64,000 nucleotides of DNA from Sceloporus undulatus (GCF_019175285.1 NC_056526.1:125728520-125792519); one strand, 5' to 3'. Counted from the stretch's first letter, positions 47,010 to 58,382 are shown. A program made the numbers and translations. Notes: generated from the sequence alone by a model not told the origin.

Positions 47010-47687
47010 TTTGTCAACAGCCTAGTTTTATTCACCACATGGCAATATATGTAAAACATATAACAAGATGAAACAAAACACAAATATCAATGACGATAAC
47101 ATGACAGATAAACATCATTAGACCACAAACAACAAAACCTATAATAATAAACAAACACTTCCTGTCTCTAGTTCAGGCATTCTCCATCATGATACAACAC
47201 TTCCTTTTATTTCAAACAACAAATATACTAATATTCGGTCTAATCCTGCTGATTTCCCAATTTATGATAAACTTTAAAAAGTAAGAACTTATACTACACA
47301 TAAATTTTCTACCCTTAAAAAAAATAATTAACCATTCTCAATACATATTCGTCAGATTGAGTGACTTTAAATAATTATTACTCTTGCCATTCCCTTTCAA
47401 ACCTTTCTTTAGATTATTTTTAAGCAATTGTGTCAGTTTATCATTCTACATAATAATGTAAATCTCCATAACCATCTGACATCTCGGTAGATTTTCGCAT
47501 CTGCCACTACTCATTATGGATGGATACAGCAGGTATTTATATTTGTTGCTTCCACAAAAGTTACTTCAAAACTCTGGCTCATGTAAAGTCTGTTATTAAT
47601 GACTGGACCACTGGAAGAGAGTTCTACAGACACCATAACTGCCAGAAAACAAACAGAAATAAGAAGTTTTCTAAGCATCAACCCAAC
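47010..47687 (-). mobile_element. L1-like LINE 3' end and the inverted copy of the 33332-33643 segment
   Basis: 47386-47687 is an indel-rich reverse complement of 33332-33643, including both the L1-like piece and the adjoining BovB-type piece. On the minus strand below 47386 the sequence runs on as an AT-rich LINE 3' region and ends near 47015 with a 'gaataaaact' polyadenylation-like signal. The LINE that is cut by the first gap is thus completed here in inverted orientation. Confidence 0.7.
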
Positions 47688-47712
47688 NNNNNNNNNNNNN
47701 NNNNNNNNNNNN
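47688..47712. other. 25-N gap
   Basis: Exactly 25 undetermined bases, different from the 100-N gaps elsewhere. To my knowledge some long-read gap-filling software inserts 25 Ns where extension from both sides fails to meet, which fits the indel-rich sequence at its left edge. Confidence 0.95.
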
Positions 47713-47879
47713 GATGGTATTGTGCGAAATAACGTGAATTCGAACCGCCCAGTGCAGAAGACCCCCAGTTCCACACTCATCTGATAAGGGCTTTTGCTTC
47801 TTTTTAAAAAATTGCAAGTAACCAGACAGTGCATATGGTGTGAAAATTCATGTCAGATCTCTGCCTGTAAAGATAATTT

Positions 47880-48125
47880 AATAATAATTTGTTTTATTTA
47901 TATACTGCTTTTCCAAAGATCATAGCGGTGAACAGCAAGTAAGCTAATTAGCAAGTAAGCTAATTTGCCCCCAACAGTCTGGGTACTCATTTTAGCGACC
48001 TCGGAAGGATGCAAGCCTGAGTCGAGCTTGGGCCCCTGTTGCTGGTCTTGAGAACTCACAACCTTGTAGTTTTGAGTGAATGGCTGCAGTACAGGCATTT
48101 AACCACTGCGCCACCAGGGCTCCTT
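47880..48125 (-). mobile_element. tRNA-derived squamate SINE
   Basis: Full-length minus-strand copy. The head ends at about 48125 (minus reading 'gagccctggtggcgcagtgg'), then 'ctgcagccattcac', 'gcatccttccgaggtcgcta', 'aaatgagtacccagac' and the 'agcttacttgct' repeats, with an A-rich tail near 47885. Confidence 0.85.
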
Positions 48126-48428
48126 AAAGATGTGTTAAAATGTCCTTTAAAAGTAGCTAAAAACTACATGGTAAAGAAGCTTTACTCCTACTCACCATGC
48201 TAATTTTAAAATGCCTTTTCCTAACACCTTCATTACCCAGAAAAACTAACTCTTTATAGATAACTGCTATTTCCCGTTGTCAGTTCATGATTAATTACAC
48301 CTGTCTTTTACAAGAAATTGCTCCACAACACCTTCTGTATGCTTTAGTATTTTTTTTCCTTTGAGGAAGAAAGCAGAAAACTAAAGTGTTGCTGATGACA
48401 AATTCTCCCTTCCTCTTTTTTTCCTTAG

Positions 48429-48642
48429 CCTTTACAACAAGCCAGCTGGAATTCCTTCGTATACTCAGAATTTCCCATTTCTTTCTCCATATCGGCCACC
48501 AGAAACAAATAGGTCTATAGCGTCTGTGCCACATGCAGATTCACTTTCTTCAGGGTACACAACTGACAGACCTGCTGCTCCTTCCTTTGGTATGATAACA
48601 GACTTGCCATTACCTGTTCCAACAGCAGAAACTTTTTTACAG
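48429..48642 (+). CDS. VPS37A: VPS37A exon, proline-rich linker
   Basis: A 214-base exon encoding 71 residues: LYNKPAGIPSYTQNFPFLSP, YRPPETNRSIASVPHADSLS, SGYTTDRPAAPSFGMITDLP, LPVPTAETFLQ. It aligns with human VPS37A 'LYSNPSGMSPYASQGFPFLPPYPPQEANRSI...KPAAPSFGVLSNLPLPIPT'. VPS37A is an ESCRT-I subunit that acts with TSG101 and VPS28 in sorting ubiquitinated cargo on endosomes. This linker joins its UEV-like N-domain to the mod(r) domain. The acceptor is 'ttttttccttag' and the donor CAG|gtattt. The first base completes a codon from an upstream exon that is not in the window. Because introns are present, it is not a processed copy. Confidence 0.93.
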
Positions 48643-49243
48643 GTATTTATCAGTAGCAAGCTTTGTGATTCCAACTGTTTTCTTGTACACAGATACCAGT
48701 CCAAAGATCTAGTGTCTAGAGATCCCAAAAGTATTGTCAGCGGTACAAGTTAAAATACCCAATGAAGATGATAAAGTACACACATAAGAGCCACTAACCT
48801 CATTCCAAACAACAACATTGTAGTCTCTTATAGCATTATTATTTATTTTATTTATTAAAATATTTCCAATATCAAAATATTTCAGGGCTGGATATGATCA
48901 ATAAACAGTTTTTATGAAAAGTTAAATTCGCAGCTAAGGATTTTCTTTATTACCACCTGAGTACAATAAGTGTCAACCATGGGACACAGAGGAGACCCAC
49001 CCCCCCACTCTGTATACAGCAAAGAGATCCCAAATCACTTAATACTTGTAAATGTCAAAACTAACACATGGAGCTCAGATTGAAAGCATGTTGGCAGCCA
49101 TGTGGTTCCTTTACCTGTGTGTTAAATGGTTTTTGTATGATGTTCTGGACAGCAGTCTATGGCTGCAGTTTCCATGTTCTCCTTGAAGTCCCACACGGAA
49201 TAATTTGCAGTAAATAGATGAAAAGTTACCACAACATGAACTA

Positions 49244-49488
49244 CAGTGAGCCCTTGGTATCCGCTGCTCTTTTGTTCCAGGATCCGGATGTTCATGCTCC
49301 ATTGTATACAGTGTCTTAGTGAAATTGTGTCCCTTATATAAAATGGCAAAATCAAGGGTTTGCGTATTGGGATTTATATATTTTTGGAATAAAATATATA
49401 TAAATTCCAGTAAGCAAACCCTTGATTTTTCAAGCCATGGGTTGCTGAATCCATGGATAAAGAATCTGTGGATTTGGAGGGCTGACAG
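49244..49488. mobile_element. Tigger/mariner-like MITE
   Basis: TA-bounded (49242-49243, 49489-49490). The left end is CAGTGAGCCCTTGGTATCCG and the right end 'gatttggagggctgacag'. The inside folds on itself ('caagggtttgc' with 'gcaaacccttg'). It lies in the VPS37A intron. Confidence 0.75.
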
Positions 49489-50531
49489 TAATCCTTGGCC
49501 AGGAGGAATAATAGTTAATGGGCCAACTAACAGAGCCTGTAAGTACTTTTGAGCGACTGAGGACACTCGAGCATCTAGTGACATGAATCTACATGCTACA
49601 AACCTGTTCTTCCAGACGAAGTGCCTCCATATCAAGTGGCACATTCTTTACCTAGTTCTTGGCCCAGGTAACCACTAGTCCACAATGTCCATCTTTTGCT
49701 TCAGTGTCTATTTATTAACTGTAATCCATACTGTTACAGCATCCAGATATTAGCCCAATACCTGCATAGCCCCACCTAATGATAATGACAGGAAGAGATC
49801 AATCTGAATGTGATCAGTATGTCAGGAATGGGAACAATACTGCAGGATTATGATGCATCCTTCAGGCATTACTAGATATGACTTCATCAAATGTATTATG
49901 CATTACTTCACATAATAGAGGTGTTGGATCTGTTGTACTTCCCAAAACAACTTGAATCATTTTGCAGTGCCAGGGCATGAGAAAGCCCCAAAGTTAGCCA
50001 GTTAGACTGAATCAGAAGTTAGGTTCTGTTCTTTGTGTTTTAAGTATTTAGCATGTGCCAGAATCGTCTTCTAAGGGATCATGATCAGAAAAACATATTG
50101 TTGTACCAGCTGTGCTTCTTAAAACTGATTTATTCATCCTGTTCATCTTCTAGCCTCTTCATAGGAAAGAAGATAGGCTTTTTCTTTAAAATTGTATGTG
50201 CCACACCTCTTTGTTCATTTAGACTTGTATGGTATACGTTTATGTATTTTTCCTGAATTTGTTGCTCTAATTTGGAAAGAGAGTGGATTTCTGTTCAACG
50301 TTGACAGTGCATTCTTATGTGCAGTTACCAGGGATAAAGACCACTGAAATCACAGAGACTTCTGTGTAGATAGGTATAAGATTGTGCTGTGTTTGTCCCT
50401 GTCAAACAGATTTTATGTTCATGATTTGTTTAACTTGTCCTATAGTGACACATGAAAATTCTGCATTGTTTTCAAATCTGTCTTTAGAAATAAGTATTTT
50501 CAGTGTCTTAAAAGCTTCCTAACATTTTCAG

Positions 50532-50602
50532 GGGAGTCAAAATGGATTCAGTTACAAGATGCCTGATGTTCCTGATGCATTTCCAGAACTATCAGATCTC
50601 AG
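50532..50602 (+). CDS. VPS37A: VPS37A exon, end of linker
   Basis: A 71-base exon encoding GSQNGFSYKMPDVPDAFPEL then SDL plus two bases (AG) of a split codon. It aligns with human 'TSQNGFGYKMPDVPDAFPELSEL'. The acceptor is 'acattttcag' and the donor CAG|gtaaaa. The phase matches the exon ending at 48642 (phase 0), so the two exons are consecutive with a 1.9 kb intron. The following mod(r)-domain exons do not appear before or after the gap at 50951, so the gene is only a fragment here. Confidence 0.94.
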
Positions 50603-50950
50603 GTAAAAATACAAAAATTGATATATTATTAAAATCATGCTTTTAAAGTCTGAACTTCTTAATTTTTGCTATATATTTATTCCATCTATTTGTTCATGGC
50701 ATTTGTATGCCCTCTCTAACACATGGGTGAATTACATTAAATAAATATAAAATCAATGTAAGTATAAAATGGGTACTTCATAACACCAGTAACTGATTGG
50801 ATAAAACAACAGAAAGCAAAATTCACAGCATCGATGGAGGTCAAATATAGAATTTAAAGCTGAGAATGCATATTGAGAGAACTAATTTTAGAGAAAATGA
50901 GCACTCTGTTAGTTCCCTCTTGTTATTAGAAAATATATCACTAAATACTG

Positions 50951-51050
50951 NNNNNNNNNNNNNNNNNNNNNNNNNNNNNNNNNNNNNNNNNNNNNNNNNN
51001 NNNNNNNNNNNNNNNNNNNNNNNNNNNNNNNNNNNNNNNNNNNNNNNNNN
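50951..51050. other. 100-N scaffold gap
   Basis: Exactly 100 undetermined bases. The sequence resumes at 51051 precisely at the start of the duplicated block described at 51051-52480. Confidence 0.98.
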
Positions 51051-52480
51051 GGGTACAAAATACTGTGGTCAGGCTGTTCACTGGGACAGGCTACAGGGAT
51101 CATGCAACTCCTCTGCTGAAAGAGCTTCACTGGCTACTGGTCTATTTCCGAGCAGAATTTAAGGTGCTGATTTTGACCTTTAAAACCTAAATGGCTTGGG
51201 TCCAGACTATCTGAAGGACTGTATATACAGACCAGCTTGAGCACTAAGACTGACAGGAGAGGGCTTTTTCTCAGGTGCAGTTGATAAGGACTCAGGAGAG
51301 AGCCTTCTCCATTGCTGCTCCCAGACTGTGGAACTCCCTTTCATGGTAGATTAGTTTAGCTCCCTCCCTAATATATTTTTGATGCCAGCTGAAGATATTT
51401 TTATTCATGCAGGCATTTGGTGGGTGAATTTTTCTGGTGTAATGTGATGTGCTGTTTTAATGTTTGAATGGTTTTTAAAATTGGTTTTAACTATGCTGTT
51501 TTTAAGTTGTGTTTTAGTGCTGGTAATATTTAATTAGTTTTTAACTTTTGTAATCAGTCAATCAATCAATTCAATCTTTTAGTCCTGTCTTTTTAAATTA
51601 TTGTAACAAGCCTCAAATCCCATTGTAGGAGAAAGGCGGGATATAAATCCTGGAAATAAATAAAATAAATAAAGATCAGTGGCAGATATATATATGTTTG
51701 GATGTAATGCAGGGCTGAGTGAAGTGCATCCTGTGGGACACATGCAGCTGTTAAGACACTTATGTACAATCCCTGAAGACTCCCAGAAGTTCCCCAAAGC
51801 TCCCAGATTTTCAAGTGACCATTTTGCTCCCCAAACAAGCTAAAACCCATCATAACCACCTGAAATATTTAGAGCCACCCAAAATACCCTCCCACCAGTT
51901 AATCACTGTTTAAATTTCACATTCCCCCCCCTCCCCAGTGATAAACTCCATAGCCATCCCATATAACAGCTGCTGATCAGGAGAAGGAGCCAGACCCATT
52001 CCAGCCTACCAAGTGACATAAATTTAAATGCCAGGATTCACTTCTGGCTATAAATTAGCTCTGCTCGGGGCCATTCCATTGCTTCAAAACAAAAGCTCCA
52101 AACTTCTATACAATTCTGACACCACTGGTTTCCTGTCTCTTTAAGCTTTGGTATGTACTTTTGGACTAATCTTTGTAGCAACTCCCCTGTTGTACATCAG
52201 TTGTTTGTAACCCTATGTAAGTCTTGGAACTGGCTGGGATTTCCCCTGCCAGTTCTTGTGTGCTCACCTGGGCATTCATCAGTTTTAAACAGAACAGAGT
52301 GAAGACATGTAGGGGGCAACATGGAGCAGTGGTTTGAGTATTGGCCTAGGGCTCAGGGAAATCAGGATTTGAATCCTCTACTGGGTCAAGGAAACTCACT
52401 GGGAAACTCATTCTCTCAGCTTAAAAGGCCCGAATGGCAAACCCCCTCTGAAAAATCTTGCCAAGAAAACCCTAGAATAG
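51051..52480 (+). repeat. Duplicated 1.43 kb block, copy A
   Basis: Near-identical to 55472-56955, at an offset of 4421 bases. It begins at the first base after an N gap. It contains an L2/CR1-like LINE tail (51060-51670), an unassigned repeat (51680-51900) and a MIR-type SINE head (52318-52480). Confidence 0.95.
51060..51670 (+). mobile_element. L2/CR1-like LINE 3' end
   Basis: 'aaagagcttcactggctact', 'gaatttaaggtgctgatttt', 'gacctttaaaacctaaatgg' and 'gtttttaagttgtgttttag', then 'gaaaggcgggatataaat' and an (ATAAATAA)-rich end, follow the usual reptile L2-like 3' region. The open frame is gone. Confidence 0.65.
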
Positions 52481-52530
52481 GATCACCATAAATCAAAGTT
52501 GACCTGAAGCATATAACAATAACAAATGAA
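52318..52530 (+). mobile_element. MIR/CORE-type SINE
   Basis: Head 'catggagcagtggtttgagt' with B-box-like 'aggatttgaatcctctac', core 'cactgggaaactcattctct', and tail 'ggatcaccataaatcaaagt', 'tgacctgaagcatataacaa'. In copy A' (56770-56955) the SINE stops at about 56955, before its tail. Confidence 0.75.
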
Positions 52531-52799
52531 AGCAAGCAAAGTTACCGGAGTACAGCTGAGAGTTAGTGATTAATTATTGAAAATGTATCTTTCTGAGCAG
52601 GACTTTGCAATCTCATATAGTCTTACACATTCAGTCATACCACTGGCAGCTTTTTGCAAAGAGCTTAAAAATAGAAAGACCAGAGTTTGATGCAGTCAGC
52701 AATATTTATAAAACTATTCCAGACACCTTAGATATTTTAATACCTTGCATGCTTCCCGATAAGCGAGCAATCATATTGTTATTGAGATGACTTAATTAA

Positions 52800-53130
52800 A
52801 GTCCAGGAGGTGGTGATGATCCCATGACCTCATCCAATGTGTATTAGGAAATGTTTATGAAAGACTTATCGACTGACCAATCCATTTCTAGGGATTATTA
52901 ATCTGGGCAAAAAAAGATGTCACAATATGATCCAGATGGTAGACATTGAGAAGATCACTGAGAAAGGTAGCAGGGAGAAGGCTCTCTTTTTCAATATAAT
53001 AGTAACAAAATTAGAGAAATAGAGCATGCTAGCTCAGAATCCCTGGTGCGCATATACAGCAGTATTATTATGGGTGATGAACAAACAGTGGTAGACTTAC
53101 TGAAAGTAACGGAAGCACAAATGAATGAAA
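52800..53130 (+). mobile_element. Decayed L1-like reverse transcriptase fragment
   Basis: Across shifted plus frames, pieces such as NPFLGIINLGKKRCHNMIQM, VDIEKIT and EKALFFNIIVTK follow the order of an L1-type reverse transcriptase ('..QSGF..GR...DNI..I.DII......A.FF..D..KAFD'). Heavily mutated. The call is tentative. Confidence 0.4.
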
Positions 53131-53867
53131 ATAAATGTCAGCAGAAGCGGCAGCAATGGTTTCAGCTGAGCGAGTAGAAGATAATACTGCAGTGGCTTGC
53201 TCAGCTTGCTTTCTTCTACTTTAATGACAACTGATCCCTTCAGTACCCTGCCCAGAGGTACAGTATCACACCCAAGTGTTTGCTGGACTGTTCACAATGT
53301 AACCAGATCATTTATTTCCTTTTAATTCCCCTTACCTATTTGTTGAAAATAGGTACTAAGGACAAAATAAAACTTGTTTCGTTGACACTAATGGGCTTCC
53401 TGGCTTCTGTTTCTCGGAAGCACTGCAATAACAGGTGACAATATGGCTAGAGGCTTTCGCCTGAGTTCATAATGAGGAAATAAGCTCTTGGAAGTAGAAG
53501 AAAAAAGGCAACCCTAACACCTTATCCCCAGTTCATTTATTTAGCTATATGTACTCAGATTTATGCAATGTAAACAATCTTCTTTCCACTTGCAACCAAA
53601 GAAGAGCAGGAATATTACTTTCCAATTGAACAGCCTCCAGTTTGGGGTAAATACCTGGGTCAAATAGATAAGTGTTAGATAATGTGACAGCAGAAAAAAC
53701 TCTTATAAGCCTGGGAGCAGTGATAGAGGGGTTTACTCTGAAAACAGATATCAATAATATTATCTCACTCAGCTAAATATAAGTGCAACTATCCACAGAA
53801 GAAATACAGAAGCTGTAAGACCTTTAGGGCAGGCAGGGTCATTGGATAGGCTCTTCTCTATCACCGG

Positions 53868-54118
53868 TGATGTATCCACATTGGACAGTTATGTCAGCTT
53901 GAAACCACTTTAAGGTACATCTTACAGAATCTGGAATTTGCAATTTGGAGAAAGGAGTTGTTTAATATTCTTCTCTGAACTAATGTACATTAGATTTCTC
54001 TGGCAGACATTCCTAAGTCCCCCACCTAACTACAAATTCAAAGATCCTATAGATGGAGCCGTGACACTTAAAGTGGTATCACAGTGCTATAACTGTGGAA
54101 GTTGAATTCACCCTAGAT
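53868..54118. mobile_element. hAT-like MITE, degraded
   Basis: Left 'tgatgtatccacattggaca' and right 'ctgtggaagttgaattcacc' are a weak inverse pair. The arms hold 'aaccactttaaggtacatc' and 'gacacttaaagtggtatcac' as in 31142-31361. Confidence 0.6.
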
Positions 54119-54689
54119 TTCAAGACCAAGATGGAGTATGATGAGTTGTAATTATTGTTTCTAAGATCAGAATGAGTGCAGTTCCCTTCTCCAACCAGCA
54201 GTCCTAGTATGGAGAGAGCAGGAAACAACAGCTTGACCCAGAGGGTCAGAGCCCTGCAGCGTCTGTCATGTAAACAGATTTATATCTATATGAGTCCCAG
54301 TCATGTCAATTCAGTTTACTTCCAAGCAGCCACACCAGAGGAATTCTGAGAGTGAAAGGCATATGGGGCAAAGCAGTGGCATTCAGATCATAACGTCTGC
54401 ATCCAGGGACAATCTATTTTGGCATGCCAAGATGTATTCTTTAGGTTTCTTTAGATTTCATCTCCTGGAGCTAGAGAAATGAGGGCAATCTTTGTGCAAT
54501 ACATCAGTAAACACCTGAGGCAAAGTAATAAAGCATTATAGAGATTTTATTTTTTATTCTGCTTGTGATTTCCAACTTTAGATTCACTAAACTTTTAAGT
54601 TATATCATTTTAGAAATATATTCAGGGGTCTGGACCCTCCCTTCAGTTCAGAGAATGGCCCTGATGAGGTATTTCCGTTCTTCTATGCT

Positions 54690-54905
54690 AAGAGTCATTT
54701 CACACTACTCAATGATAGCAATGCCACTTTAATTGCCATGACAACATCCTATGAAATCTTGGATTTGTAGTTTGGTGAAACACTAGTCCTTCCTGGTTAA
54801 GAATTCTAAATAGCCTTCCCTAAAGTGCAAATCCCAGGATTTCATAGAGTGTTGTCATGGCAGTTTAAGTGGTATGATACTCTTTTAATTATGTACTGTA
54901 GAAGG
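54690..54905. mobile_element. hAT-like MITE
   Basis: Arms 'gccactttaattgccatgac' and 'tgtcatggcagtttaagtgg' pair, as do 'gaaatcttggatttgtagtt' and 'caaatcccaggatttcatag'. Same family as 31142-31361. Confidence 0.7.
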
Positions 54906-55074
54906 GATCCACATTCAGTTCCCAGAATGGCCAACAAAATGCCTATGAAAAATCTTCAAATGGAACATGACCACAATAATTCCATACACCACTTATGTGG
55001 AAGTAAGTCCCACATAGGTTTCTCTCAGCAGCCTCCCAGATTGCACTAATGTATTAATTAATATAGGCTTCCTT

Positions 55075-55319
55075 GGCCTGTTACAGACTGCCAAAATAAA
55101 GCCTGCTTCGGTCTCTTTGGAGGTAGCTATTTAAAATGATGCATGGGTCCTAAGAGTCCAGAGGTTGCGCCAAAGCCCCACTACTCCTCATTCCTAAGCA
55201 CTGGAGTGCAAGCTTGGGTGGCAGCTTCTGGATTCTTGGGATAGCATCATCATTTAAAAACAGTCATACCTCCAAAGAGACCCGAAGCAGCTTTATTTTT
55301 GGCCAGTCTATAACAGGCC
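55075..55319. mobile_element. MITE with GGCCTGTTACAG ends, single-unit copy
   Basis: Termini GGCCTGTTACAGACTGCC and 'ggccagtctataacaggcc'. The interior matches 31737-32091 but has one, not two, of the 122-bp units and many one-base insertions (for example 'aaagcctgcttcgg' where the other copy has 'aaagctgctttggg'), a pattern typical of uncorrected long reads. Confidence 0.88.
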
Positions 55320-55471
55320 CTTGGTTCAGGTCCTTCTCATTTCTACATACATACAAACAACTGCTGTGGTTTCCCATTAACTCAATGTGTTCGTTTCTTT
55401 CTCATCTTTCCTTTCTAATCCTGCTCCAAGAGGATGTTCAATGAAAAACCAACATTTCGGAATCTTCAGTC

Positions 55472-56955
55472 GGGTACAAAATACTGTGGTCAGGCTGTTC
55501 ACTGGGACAGGCTACAGGGACATGCAACTCCTCTGCTGAAAGAGCTTCACTGGCTACTGGTCTATTTCCGAGCAGAATTTAAGGTGCTGATTTTGACCTT
55601 TAAAACCTAAATGTGGCTTGGGTCCAGACTATCTGAAGGACTGTTATAACAGACCAGCTTGAGCACTAAGACTGACAGGAGAGGGCTTTTTCTCAGGTGG
55701 CAGTTATGACTCAGGAGGAGCCTTCCCGCAGACTGTGGAACTCTGTTCATGGGTAGATTAGTTTAGCTCCCTCCCAAATATAATTTTGATGCCAGCTGAA
55801 GAATTTTTATTCATGCAGGCATTTGGTGGGTGAATTTTTCTGGTGTAATGTGATGTGTGCTGGTTTTAATGTTTGAATGGTTTTTTAAAATTGGTTTTAA
55901 CTATGCTGTTTTTAAGTTGTGTTTTAGTGCTGGTAAATTTAATGAGTTTTTAACTTTTGTCAATCAGTCAATCAATCAATTCACTCTTTTAGTCCTGTCT
56001 TTTTAAATTATTGTCAACAAGCCTCAAATCCCATGGTAGGAGAAAGGCACGGGATATAAATCCTGGAAATAAATAAAATAAATAAAGATCAGTGGCAGAT
56101 ATATATATGTTTGGATGTAATGCAGGGCTGAAGTGAAGTGCAATCCTGTGGGACACATGCAGCTGTTAAGACACTTGTATGTACAATCCCTGAAGACTCC
56201 CCAGAAGTTCCCAAAGCTCCCAGATTTTCAAGTGACCATTTTGCCTCCCCAAACAAGCTAAAACCCATCATCAACCACCTGAAACAATACTTAGAGCCAC
56301 CCAAAATGTTACCCTCCCAAACCAGTTAATCACTGTTTAAAATTTCACATTCCCCCCTCCCGCTGATAAACCCAAGCCATGCCCATATAACAGCCTGCTG
56401 ATCAGGAGAAGGAGCCAGACCCATTCCAGCCTACCAAGTGACATAAATTTAAATGCCAGGATTCACTTCTGGCTATAAAATTAGCTCTGCTCAGGGCCAT
56501 TCCATTTTGCTTCAAAACAAAAGCTCCAAACTCCTATACAGTTCTGACATCGACACACTGGTTCCTGTCCTCTTTTAAGCTTTTGGTATGTACTTTTGAC
56601 TTATTCTTGTAGCAACTCCCAATCTTTGTAGCAAACTCCCCAGTTGTAACATCTGGTTGTTTGTAACCCTATGGTCAGTCTTGGAACTGGGCTGGGATTT
56701 CCCCTGCCAGTTTCTTTGTGGCTCTCACCTGGGGCATTCATCAGTTTTAAACAGAACAGAGTGAAGACATTGTAGGGGGCAACATGGAGCAGTGGTTTGA
56801 GTATTTTGGCCTAGGGCCTCAGGGAAATCAGGATTTGAATCCTCCCACTGGGTCAAGGAAAACTCACTGGGAAACTCATTTCTATCTCTCAGCTTAAAGG
56901 CCCGAATGGCAAACCCCCTCTGAAAAATCTGTGCCAAGAAAACCCCCTAGAATAG
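55472..56955 (+). repeat. Duplicated 1.43 kb block, indel-rich copy A'
   Basis: Follows 51051-52480 from first to last base with the same order of repeats, but with many single-base insertions and short losses, so it is about 50 bases longer. The bases after the block (from 56956) are unlike those after copy A. Includes the LINE tail (55480-56095) and most of the MIR-type SINE (56770-56955). Confidence 0.93.
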
Positions 56956-58382
56956 ATCAACTGAATTGTGTATAGGAGGATCACATTCTACCTGCATTCT
57001 ACCAGAATAATTTTCATTGTGTAGACTGGCCCTAGGTTGTTTGGGGTTTGGCATACCTTTGAAGTTGATCTCAGGAGGGAAACGGAAAGTTAAGGCTGAA
57101 TTCTGATATGGAAGCACTGAAATCAATGTACTACCTCTGAGTTGATGGAGCCATTCCTCTAAAGGATTGAAACAGTTCAGTGGTTGCAGCTGGGTGTTGC
57201 AAAGCTTGTATAGTTACTTTTACTTCTGATCTTTCAATGGCTTCAAAATGTTAGTATATTAATTCCTCTTAAAAATAAATTTCCAACCTCTGGGATCCCA
57301 TGCTTGATCTTAATAATATGGTATTGGTGATAGTGATAGTAGCCAGTCCATGTCCATTTTGCTTTCTGAGCCAAAGCAAAAAATGGTGACCCTCCTCCCT
57401 GCACAACTTACCCAAGTCAAGGTGCAAAATAATCAAAGCCAGACAAGCTATTAACTTGCTCTAATCCTTATTAACTTGCTTTAATTCTTATAAAGTAGAA
57501 ATAGGGAATGAATATTTTGAGCTAAAACTCTCACAGCTCTTTACTATTGGCCATGCTGGTTGTGGCTTCTAGTATATGAAGTCCAAACCATCCTAAGGTT
57601 CCTTCTTTGCATGTTTTACAGCAACTCTTTAAGGAAGGGCAATGTACTTATCAGTGTGCCTATATGAACAATGGAGAGGATCTGAAATTGCAAAAGGCCA
57701 TCATGCTAATCTTGATGGGATGAGATTAACAGATAAATCTAGCAAAAAAAATGTAGAGCCACATGAGAGAACTGAGCATGTTATTTCAGTGGTTGCAAAA
57801 CCTCCCCCCGCCACCATCATCATAGTGATCAGTGGCTGGTGCTAAGCATTTTGTCCCAAATTGGAGGCTAGAGTGGTTAATCAGGACATTTGAACTCTTG
57901 TCCTTTTCTTCTCCATCAAAGAACCTTGGTGTTGGTCATGCTGGAGACACACTGCTGTCAAGCATCTTCCACTTATGGTAATCTTTGTCATTTTATGTCT
58001 GAAGTACCAGATAATTCTAAATTGCCTAGGACTAGGATGACCTGTGCTGAATCTGAATAATCCAATCCAACTAGATCTGGATCCAAGCTGACTCAGACCA
58101 ATCTGCTTTAATATTTTGCAATTTAAAAAAAAAACAAGTTTAAGTAGTCAGAGCAGGACCTTCCTTACCATTTGCCAGAGTAACATTCGATCTTGGGTTA
58201 CAGATTTTCAGATATCATTAAAAGACAGAAAATTATTATACAGCTTAGTACTAATTACATCACCAGGAGCAGGGGTACTGACAAGACTGCAGAAAGGGGC
58301 AGATAAATGGCTTCCTTGGTTTGTGTATAGCTCATTCTCACTTGCTAGATTTCAATATGTACTGAGGCTGAAATCCCATACA
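56956..58382. other. Stretch before the PCM1 gap, nothing assigned
   Basis: No exon, CpG island or promoter-like stretch recognised. A plus-strand open frame (58116-58382) runs into the gap and reads like non-coding DNA. PCM1's promoter and untranslated first exon should lie upstream of 58483 but cannot be pointed to. Confidence 0.45.

Larger units (their letters stand above)
33744..47687. other. Gap-bounded contig without recognised exons, probably inverted
   Basis: This 13.9 kb contig lies between a 100-N and a 25-N gap. No exon of FGL1, PCM1 or VPS37A was found on either strand. Recognisable content is L1-like, CR1, Tigger-like and palindromic-tip MITE sequence, listed separately. Its right end (about 47386-47687) is the reverse complement of the last ~310 bases before the first gap, which suggests wrong orientation (see findings). 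Stretches 36200-40260, 42200-43150 and 45900-46580 show nothing I can name. Confidence 0.6.

Noticed and set aside
48429-50602. Processed VPS37A pseudogene
   Set aside because: The two exons are separated by a 1.9 kb intron with proper splice sites and matching phases, and the reading frame is intact, so it is a genomic gene piece.
57655-57845. Plus-strand open frame of 67 codons preceded by 'ttttacag'
   Set aside because: Tested as a PCM1 or VPS37A exon; the peptide matches neither and no phase-compatible donor follows.
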